From positions 1 to 5,839 of the forward strand of contig CAYZJY010000101.1 in the NCBI GenBank assembly GCA_964478995.1: a stretch of DNA of 5,839 nucleotides, given 5' to 3'. The notes below the pieces were generated by a model, which made no database searches, had not been told where the DNA came from, and worked only from the letters and a program-made list of their open reading frames with translations. Numbering within the stretch: the stretch's first letter is position 1; each line of letters starts with the position of its first letter. Below, one piece after another: positions 3,001 through 5,839 of the stretch. Made by a program: the position numbers and the translations under genes. The DNA is from NZWG01 sp964478995. Lineage in GTDB: Bacteria > Fidelibacterota > Marinisomatia > Marinisomatales > UBA1611.

Positions 3001-5774
3001 AACTTACTGGTACGACCGCTGGTTATGTGGACGACTACGATGAGGTATGTCCTTACGTAGGTGGTGGAGCAACAGACGTGGTATACAGTTTTACCCCTGA
3101 AACAGATGTGGCCGTTAACTTGACCACTTGCTACTCCTCATTCGATACGAAGATGTATATCTATGCGAATGAAGTAGGAGTTCTAGCAACGACCATAACA
3201 GGTGCTGACGCTTGTAGTGACGATACCTATCCTCCAGGTGTGGATGATTGTACCGCATGGACATCCTACATTGAAGGTGCATGGATGACCGCGGGCAACA
3301 CCTATTACCTTGTGATTGATGGTTATGGTGCAAGTCAAGGCGACTACATCGTTGATGTGGAACTTTACAACCCTCTCGCAGGCTATACGGTCTGGAGTTT
3401 GGATGATGCCGGTTCAGCTAGCCCAGTAGGGCAGGCTGGTCCTACAGCAACAGAGTGGAACACCGTTCTGTTCGCTGCAGAGCCTACCGATCTCAATCTT
3501 GCGATAACAGCGAACTATAACATCCCTGGTATCTTTGATCCAGTGATCTCTGACGTTGTTGGTCCTGTCACAGTGACCGTTCAGATCGAAGACAACCCTG
3601 GCAACCTTGTTGCACAGGACTATGGTGATGATGTTCATCTCATGTGGGATCCACCGATCGATGCAAGTAGCATGGAACTAGCCTATGATGATGGCGTGGT
3701 TGCAAATGCTTGGTGGTATGGTGGTGCTGTCGCAGTTCGTTTCAGAATTAATGGAACGTACTCGATCAATGGTCTTGCCAACTCCGTATGGACAGGTGGC
3801 TGGCCAGATGCATTCTTGGGTGAGACACCTTTTACACTGAGTGTTCTTGCTCTAGATACAGAGACAGATCTCCCTGGTGATACATTGTATCAGGAAGCGG
3901 TATTGGTTGACGCCGATCCTACTTCAGAGACCTATGGCTGGGCGCAGACATCTGCTTTGGCAGATGAGCCTGTGACCGTTACGGGTGATGTATTCATCAT
4001 GTACAGTGACTTTGGATACGATTTTGAAGCGGGCGGACCTGGTCCAGACATGGACATGATGGGCTGTGATGCTGTTCTTGACTTCCCAGGTAACAAGTAC
4101 GATTATAATGTTTCACTTACAGAAGAATGGGCACTATCTGTTGATTACGGTAGTTTAGCCTGTGGTGACTGGATCCTGCACATGTTTGCAGACTTCACTG
4201 TTGGTGGAAACACATCATTCGGTGACAATGGAACATGGGTAGATGCATCAGGTTCATCCAGCATTGCAGATCTTCCACCTTCATTTGCGACGATGGAAGC
4301 GGCACACACAAAGGAAAACCCAACGACGTTGATCAATCCTCCTGTGTCCGATCCAACATGGTCTCATGAGACCTTGGATCGTGAGATGCTGAACTACAAC
4401 ATCTACCGTGATGATGTAGTTGTGGGTGAACAGGTTCCTGGCGTACATGATTACATGGACAGTGGACTGGACTGGGGTACTTATACCTATTATGTCACAG
4501 CACTTTATGATGACCATGAAAGTATCGCCACCAACTCAGTAGAGGTGACCCTTTCCAACGTTGCACCTGACGCAGTGATGCTGATCTCACCTGGTGATGA
4601 TCTAGATGTATCTGTGGATGACAGCAACATGGAAGAAGAGGTTGCATTCATCTGGACCGCTGCGAATGATGCAGACAATGATCCAGTTGAGTACTTCCTC
4701 GGTGCCTATGCTGAGATCGCAGACGGTGATACAGCATGGAACGTCATGCCTGATAATCCTATCGATAATGACGGTTTTGAGCATGCGACCTTGCAGGATA
4801 ATGGTTGGCAGTATCTTCCTGATGGTTGGGAAGGATATCCTAACCAGAACAGTCAGACAGTAGCGTTTACCGGAGATGATGTCTTTGGATCGACCTTTGA
4901 GGCCTTTGAGGACTCAGCTTCAGTAAAACTCTGGGGTCTGTATGACGGTGAGAACACTGAGAACAACATCTTCCAGACTTGGTACGAAGGTGCAATTCCT
5001 CCTGGAACCCATTTCTCCGCAAGCGCAGCGGTGATGTCACACTCCTCCGATTGGATCGGACAGGGTGGCAACTCCTTCGTTATTTTTGCGAAGTACTTCA
5101 CAGCTGACTGGGGATGGTTGGGCATGAACACGTCCGAGGTCTTTGATGGCGAATGGCCAGCAGACGAATGGTACTGGTTAGGCGTTGATTGTGTCGTTCC
5201 TGAAGGTGCAGAAACCGTTCAAGTAGGTGCGATGCTCATTCAACCTACAACCGATGATCATGGTGCTGTATTCATGGATGAGTTCGAGATGCATGTACCG
5301 ATGACCACGACAGGTCTATTCGTATCCTACGGCGCTCTCGCAGAGGAAGCACTGGAAAATGGTGTCTCTAACTTGACCTGGACCTGGGATGTATGGTCTA
5401 GTGACGGTTTTGAGTTCACACCATCCAGCAGTGGACCACGTGACATCCATGTGGATGTGAGCGAACTGTTAGGCATCGATGGTGTCTCCTTACCAAAGGA
5501 GTTCGCATTGCATAACAACTATCCGAATCCGTTCAACCCTGTTACGAACATTGTGTACGATATCCCTGAGGTCACTGATGTGACCCTGGAGATCTACAAC
5601 GTGATGGGACAGCGCGTGCGCACCCTGGCACAGGGCAGCCACGAGCCTGGACGTTATCAGATCGTTTGGAATGCGACCAATGACTTTGGTCAAGCACTCT
5701 CATCCGGCATGTATATCTATCGCATACAAGCGGGTGACTTTGTAAGTGTGAAGAAACTTGTCCTAATGAAATAG
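3..5774 (+). CDS. Giant multidomain T9SS-secreted surface protein, 5' partial
   Basis: The frame is open from the window edge to TAG at 5772-5774, giving 1,923 residues. The C-terminal tail is a T9SS type A sorting domain, so the product should be exported by the Sec pathway and then carried across the outer membrane. Domains in order: YGDG 30-128, carbohydrate-binding-like 129-313, YGDG 319-418, GCTD/DDGSC loop 425-447, PPC-like 450-563, then four split FN3/Ig-like hosts carrying guest domains (566-1825), then the tail. I count 20 Cys, 17 Lys and 19 Arg, so the protein is strongly acidic and probably disulfide-bonded. No protease, glycosidase or other catalytic signature is visible. TTG at 3-5 could initiate formally, but there is no room for a ribosome binding site and no full signal peptide, so I treat the gene as 5' truncated. 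It is most likely a binding protein or adhesin; the ligand is unknown. The coding call is near certain, the role is inferred. Confidence 0.96.
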   Translation: MWADSAPARPTKSQTTEIRFPDHMPSDRTETYQLYLIDSYGDGWNGASLDLSVNGTLVFDDATITSDQGDQATYDFDVDDFDYISTTWQSGAYDGECAYAIYDAAGAIVAEAGTSENFELTLTHTVDVSGVNLLDNSGFEGGTAEWGSYPGYNFDVVTTGDGMYNSDETFTAYDGAKSFKMWGLYWDGASENNLFHEWSGDDATAMVGETIDMSAMFYSHNADFIGQGNSHGKLTAKYFGPGTNGEWWNDMLFMDESDHFDASSATADTWANYTLSTTVPEGVYLMQYGFMLYQPTSGDHGSVYVDNFVASVQVVDEECDDNEYVVTLDGGSWQSEVTWSITDEDGAEVVSGACPITVADGVTACLADGVYTLNMYDAYGDGWNGNVFTLWTYDGTDYTEFFSTTLESGSEGTEAIIVGESDDVFGCTDPDAINYNPDATIDDGSCYYAGDQCDIALDFVAEGGATDGSAAVEGATTAAGDVDWYTFTLDQDWENLTVSLIGSEFDTKLDVYSDCATMLGTNDDYDGLQSQVDLFNVTAGTYHCMVYGYGSSFGNYTLTINAFMDPTNPTNLSALGGLERVYLSWDPAEPAGTAASAGGGFQGTVDEHIQWQYDNKKEPVNADIPLGRSREAVIEEMQNNDTQTRDTEVLVTLFDSYGDGHYGGDSDGDAYVVDADGNTLHTLEGPWTGSSATFGPFTLADGTYSVEWDPTAPWLSEQTMEVVLASDTTVVLGFGAAPSACFALGDGNSCSNPDLTVDNVTFDNWTGRATVTVSNIGGQDAGYFYTMAYIQEPDTTETYPPGYFQYAWEGVGLAAGATADFYLATYLTLPGFVGGYDDETYTVYAMADGYGNYVLEESEGNNVGSTTVVNSNPLGNSTWNVWRDGETIANIGAPDWQPGASIYYTDEPLTADVEYCYMVTQVDGTTETAASNESCATPSAPPDVPEPTDLQGSSSGFDVTLTWTAPEPYEGTAIFSGTPSSTRQGGETIEDATVITELGQLTGTTAGYVDDYDEVCPYVGGGATDVVYSFTPETDVAVNLTTCYSSFDTKMYIYANEVGVLATTITGADACSDDTYPPGVDDCTAWTSYIEGAWMTAGNTYYLVIDGYGASQGDYIVDVELYNPLAGYTVWSLDDAGSASPVGQAGPTATEWNTVLFAAEPTDLNLAITANYNIPGIFDPVISDVVGPVTVTVQIEDNPGNLVAQDYGDDVHLMWDPPIDASSMELAYDDGVVANAWWYGGAVAVRFRINGTYSINGLANSVWTGGWPDAFLGETPFTLSVLALDTETDLPGDTLYQEAVLVDADPTSETYGWAQTSALADEPVTVTGDVFIMYSDFGYDFEAGGPGPDMDMMGCDAVLDFPGNKYDYNVSLTEEWALSVDYGSLACGDWILHMFADFTVGGNTSFGDNGTWVDASGSSSIADLPPSFATMEAAHTKENPTTLINPPVSDPTWSHETLDREMLNYNIYRDDVVVGEQVPGVHDYMDSGLDWGTYTYYVTALYDDHESIATNSVEVTLSNVAPDAVMLISPGDDLDVSVDDSNMEEEVAFIWTAANDADNDPVEYFLGAYAEIADGDTAWNVMPDNPIDNDGFEHATLQDNGWQYLPDGWEGYPNQNSQTVAFTGDDVFGSTFEAFEDSASVKLWGLYDGENTENNIFQTWYEGAIPPGTHFSASAAVMSHSSDWIGQGGNSFVIFAKYFTADWGWLGMNTSEVFDGEWPADEWYWLGVDCVVPEGAETVQVGAMLIQPTTDDHGAVFMDEFEMHVPMTTTGLFVSYGALAEEALENGVSNLTWTWDVWSSDGFEFTPSSSGPRDIHVDVSELLGIDGVSLPKEFALHNNYPNPFNPVTNIVYDIPEVTDVTLEIYNVMGQRVRTLAQGSHEPGRYQIVWNATNDFGQALSSGMYIYRIQAGDFVSVKKLVLMK
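90..386 (+). repeat. YGDG domain, copy 1
   Basis: Residues 30-128. It opens with YQLYLIDSYGDGWNGASLDL, a strand leading into an Asp/Gly-rich turn of the kind that often binds calcium. Then come a predicted beta stretch (SVNGTLVF) and a second half containing TTWQSGAYDGEC and AIYDAAGAIVAEAG. The DxYGDGWNG motif recurs in secreted proteins of marine FCB bacteria, but I do not know an assigned function. Two further copies lie at residues 319-418 and 646-735. Cys97 has no obvious partner inside this unit. Confidence 0.7.
387..941 (+). repeat. Carbohydrate-binding-like jelly-roll domain, copy 1
   Basis: Residues 129-313. The opening NLLDNSGFEGGTAEW is typical of galactose-binding-like or CBM4/9-type beta-sandwiches, which start with N-x-[GS]-F-E and end with a strand of the type GxVYVDNF (here GSVYVDNFVAS). 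Between them are SFKMWGLYWDG, a run rich in aromatic residues (MFYSHNADFIGQGN, KYFGPGTNGEWW) and TVPEGVYLMQYGFMLYQPT. A clear second copy is at residues 1583-1767. Sugar binding is the usual role of this fold, but it also mediates protein binding, so the ligand is open. Here the domain sits in tandem between two YGDG domains. Confidence 0.72.
957..1256 (+). repeat. YGDG domain, copy 2
   Basis: Residues 319-418. The order of parts differs from copy 1: first SWQSEVTWSITDEDGAEVVSG, then a Cys-containing stretch (Cys354, Cys365), then LADGVYTLNMYDAYGDGWNG and a final pair of strands (FTLWTYDGTDYTEFF). This is the order I regard as usual for the family, with the Asp/Gly turn after the LxDGxYTLxxYD strand. 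Cys354 and Cys365 could form a short disulfide. The stretch TATGGxGATGGxTGGAATGG is shared with copy 1 and differs only at synonymous positions. Confidence 0.7.
1275..1343 (+). other. GCTD...DDGSC calcium-type Cys loop
   Basis: Residues 425-447 contain GCTDPDAINYNPDATIDDGS followed by Cys446. This short module, with Cys at both ends and regularly spaced Asp/Asn, is common in secreted proteins of marine Bacteroidota and relatives. It resembles thrombospondin type 3 repeats, which bind calcium through Asp side chains. Cys427 and Cys446 probably pair. It acts as a stiff linker between YGDG copy 2 and the PPC-like domain. Calcium binding is inferred from the residue pattern only. Confidence 0.75.
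1350..1691 (+). repeat. PPC-like beta-sandwich domain, copy 1
   Basis: Residues 450-563 match the bacterial pre-peptidase C-terminal (PPC) pattern: VDWYTFTLDQDWENLTVSL, then EFDTKLDVYSDC, then NDDYDGLQSQVDLFNVTAGTYHCMVYGYG and a final GNYTLTI strand. PPC domains are non-catalytic accessory modules of secreted proteases and adhesins, and some bind calcium or help attach to substrate. Cys453, Cys515 and Cys544 lie within it. It stands in line between the Cys loop and the first FN3-like host, unlike the second PPC-like copy, which appears to sit inside a host domain. Confidence 0.7.
1773..1937 (+). other. Charged linker at the start of guest 1
   Basis: Residues 591-645 begin with a small-residue stretch (AGTAASAGGGFQG) and continue with a charged, probably partly helical segment: EHIQWQYDNKKEPV, then LGRSREAVIEEMQNNDTQTR. 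It holds two of the 17 lysines and three of the 19 arginines in 55 residues, so its composition differs from the surrounding beta domains. Its end, TRDTEVLVTLFDSYGDG, lines up with the N-terminal DRTETYQLYLIDSYGDG of copy 1. I recognise no family. Confidence 0.5.
1938..2207 (+). repeat. YGDG domain, copy 3 (Trp replaced by His)
   Basis: Residues 646-735. The motif reads LFDSYGDGHYGGDSDGDA: the Trp of the other two copies is His, and an extra run of alternating Asp and Gly follows, which looks suited to calcium binding. Then come a strand pair (AYVVDADGNTLHTL) and FTLADGTYSVEWDP. The LADGxYS/TV strand comes after the Asp/Gly motif, whereas in copy 2 it comes directly before. The unit is part of the block inserted in host domain 1. 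Confidence 0.62.
2214..2612 (+). other. CARDB-like beta domain inside host domain 1
   Basis: Residues 738-870. The core pattern is PDLTVDNVTFDNWTGRATVTVSNIG, then GVGLAAGATADFYL, then TYTVYAMADGYGNYVLEESEGNN. Domains of the CARDB type (cell-adhesion related, bacterial) start with PDLxV, have a xVxVxNxG strand and end with a xExxExNN segment, all present here. The role is structural or adhesive. A short Cys loop (Cys741 to Cys750) precedes it. After NN the chain runs through STTVVNSNPLG back into the host C strand. Confidence 0.65.
2835..3590 (+). other. Split FN3-like host domain 2 with a PPC-like insertion
   Basis: Residues 945-970 (PEPTDLQGSSSGFDVTLTWT...) are strands A and B of an FN3-like domain, with Trp963. 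The matching C strand, LAGYTVWSLDDAG, appears only at 1125-1137, and the domain closes through about 1196 (LNLAITANYN, GPVTVTVQ). Residues 971-1122, between the halves, hold a complete PPC-like domain. LxGYxVW is the usual start of the FN3 C strand in such proteins, which supports reading it as the second half of the host. The closing half is the least regular of the three FN3-like hosts. Confidence 0.55.
2952..3362 (+). repeat. PPC-like domain, copy 2, inside host domain 2
   Basis: Residues 984-1120. It starts QGGETIEDATVITELGQLTG, continues with ATDVVYSFTPETDVAVNLTTC and SSFDTKMYIYANE, and ends with WMTAGNTYYLVIDGYGASQG followed by the last strand DYIVDVELY. The F-D-T-K, TAGxTYxxxxxGYG and final GxYxxxV positions match copy 1 (residues 450-563), although overall the two copies differ widely. 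Four Cys (1016, 1043, 1071, 1083) give two possible disulfides. The start pattern GGETIEDA is common in PPC-like domains of secreted FCB proteins. Binding target unknown. Confidence 0.7.
3591..4556 (+). other. Split FN3-like host domain 3 with a large insertion
   Basis: Residues 1197-1220 (DNPGNLVAQDYGDDVHLMWD...) give strands A and B with Trp1215. The C strand MLNYNIYRDDVVVGEQV comes at 1462-1478, followed by YMDSGLDWGTYTYYVTALYD and the final strand NSVEVTLS (to 1518). This second half is the clearest FN3-like half in the protein: YNIYRDD, a turn, the GTYTYYVTALY F strand, then the G strand. Residues 1221-1457 lie between the halves and form a separate domain without a family assignment. 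Confidence 0.6.
3663..4373 (+). other. Unassigned guest domain in host domain 3
   Basis: Residues 1221-1457. It opens MELAYDDGVVANAWWYGGAV followed by AVRFRINGTYS. A Y/W-DDG-x-A-x-A-W opening then AVRF is a pattern I associate with non-catalytic beta domains in FCB secreted proteins, but I cannot name a family. Later parts include TPFTLSVLALDTETDLPGD, VTVTGDVFIMYSDFGYD, a Met/Asp-rich turn (GPDMDMMGCD), Cys1355 and Cys1387 as a likely disulfide pair, and a weakly structured end rich in Ser, Pro and Thr (SGSSSIADLPPS..., NPTTLINPPVSDPTWS). The overall pattern suggests a beta-sandwich of about 180 residues plus a linker back to the host. Confidence 0.45.
4563..5477 (+). other. Split Ig-like host domain 4 with a carbohydrate-binding-like insertion
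   Basis: Residues 1521-1582 start APDAVMLISPGDDLDV and contain VAFIWTAANDADNDPVEYFL, the pattern of an Ig-like domain with a DxDxDP calcium-type turn after Trp1551. The strands that should follow (TGLFVSYGALAEEALENGV, LTWTWDVWSSDGFEF, GPRDIHVDVSELLGI) occur at 1770-1825, beyond a complete carbohydrate-binding-like domain (1583-1767). Unlike hosts 1-3, strand C (VEYFLGAYAEI) is still on the first side, so the insertion is about one strand later. The second half leads straight into the T9SS tail. Confidence 0.58.
4749..5303 (+). repeat. Carbohydrate-binding-like domain, copy 2, inside host domain 4
   Basis: Residues 1583-1767. It matches copy 1 (129-313) block by block: NPIDNDGFEH with NLLDNSGFEG; VKLWGLYDGENTENNIFQTW with FKMWGLYWDGASENNLFHEW; VMSHSSDWIGQGGN with FYSHNADFIGQGNS; AKYF in both; VPEGAETVQVGAMLIQPTTD with VPEGVYLMQYGFMLYQPTSG; DHGAVFMDEF with DHGSVYVDNF. 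Strong protein similarity with clearly different codons points to an old duplication or separate acquisition of related domains. The fold is inferred to be a galactose-binding-like jelly roll; the ligand is unknown. The two copies are about 1,450 residues apart, near opposite ends of the protein. Confidence 0.75.
5496..5774 (+). other. T9SS type A C-terminal sorting domain
   Basis: Residues 1832-1923. The sequence EFALHNNYPNPFNPVTNIVY is followed by DVTLEIYNVMGQRVRTL, GRYQIVWNATNDFGQALSSG and MYIYRIQAGDF, ending KKLVLMK at the stop. This order is the hallmark of T9SS type A tails (PorSS C-terminal, related to FlgD Ig-like folds) of about 80-90 residues. The tail directs passage through the outer membrane and is usually removed, with the cargo released or attached to surface lipopolysaccharide. 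Eight of the 36 Lys and Arg of the whole visible protein lie here, and bases 5581-5650 are about 66% GC, higher than the rest. Confidence 0.93.
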
Positions 5775-5799
5775 GTTCAAGTCACACGAACTAGAAATG

Positions 5800-5834
5800 A
5801 AAAGGGGCCCCTCTCGGGGCCCCTTTTTTATTTT
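5800..5834 (+). terminator. Intrinsic transcription terminator
   Basis: A perfect 12-bp inverted repeat (AAAAGGGGCCCC at 5800-5811, GGGGCCCCTTTT at 5816-5827) closes a TCTC loop, and six T (5824-5829) then A and TTTT follow. It starts 25 bases after the stop codon, so it ends the transcript of this gene, and the gene is last or alone in its transcription unit. On the reverse strand the hairpin is followed by only four T before a C, so action in that direction would be weak. Confidence 0.95.
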
Positions 5835-5839
5835 ATTAA

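Noticed and set aside
881..5693. Antisense open frames of 60-97 codons along the gene
   Set aside because: All lie opposite the long coding frame, show no domain pattern, and arise from the acidic, Asp/Gly-rich codon use of the sense strand.
5800..5827. Palindrome after the stop codon as an attachment site or repetitive extragenic element
   Set aside because: A GC-rich stem directly followed by a T tract just past a stop codon is fully explained as an intrinsic terminator, and no second copy occurs in the window.

Overview
The window holds one very large gene on the + strand, read from the left edge to a TAG stop at 5772-5774 (1,923 codons visible), followed by 65 bases with a strong intrinsic terminator. 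No other gene, RNA gene, mobile element or CRISPR array can be supported. The C-terminus is a type IX secretion system (T9SS) type A sorting domain, with YPNPFNP and the closing SGMYIYRIQAGDF...KKLVLMK pattern. This points to the Fibrobacterota-Chlorobiota-Bacteroidota (FCB) group. The style (YPNPFNP tail, GCTDPDAINYNPDATIDDGSC loop, DxYGDGWNG motifs, very acidic, moderate GC) resembles marine Marinimicrobia/SAR406 or a close relative. That placement is a judgement from motif style, not a search result.

The protein is a mosaic of extracellular beta-sandwich and calcium-type modules with no enzyme domain that I can see. In order (residues counted from base 3): a YGDG domain (30-128), a jelly-roll carbohydrate-binding-like domain (129-313), a second YGDG domain (319-418), a GCTD...DDGSC loop (425-447), a pre-peptidase C-terminal (PPC)-like domain (450-563), a chain of four fibronectin-III/Ig-like host domains (566-1825), and the T9SS tail (about 1832-1923).

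The striking feature is that each host domain appears split. Its first strands end in a conserved Trp region, another domain of about 150-285 residues follows, and then the remaining host strands resume. Guests in order are a linker plus YGDG plus CARDB-like block, a second PPC-like domain, an unassigned domain, and a second copy of the carbohydrate-binding-like domain. Three guests sit at the same host seam (between strands B and C); the fourth sits about one strand later.

The gene is probably cut at its 5' end, because no start signal or complete signal peptide is visible. The first residues (LWADSAPA) could be the last part of a signal peptide, in which case only a short piece is missing. 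The likely role is a large cell-surface or released binding protein or adhesin. Substrate and partners cannot be read from this window.
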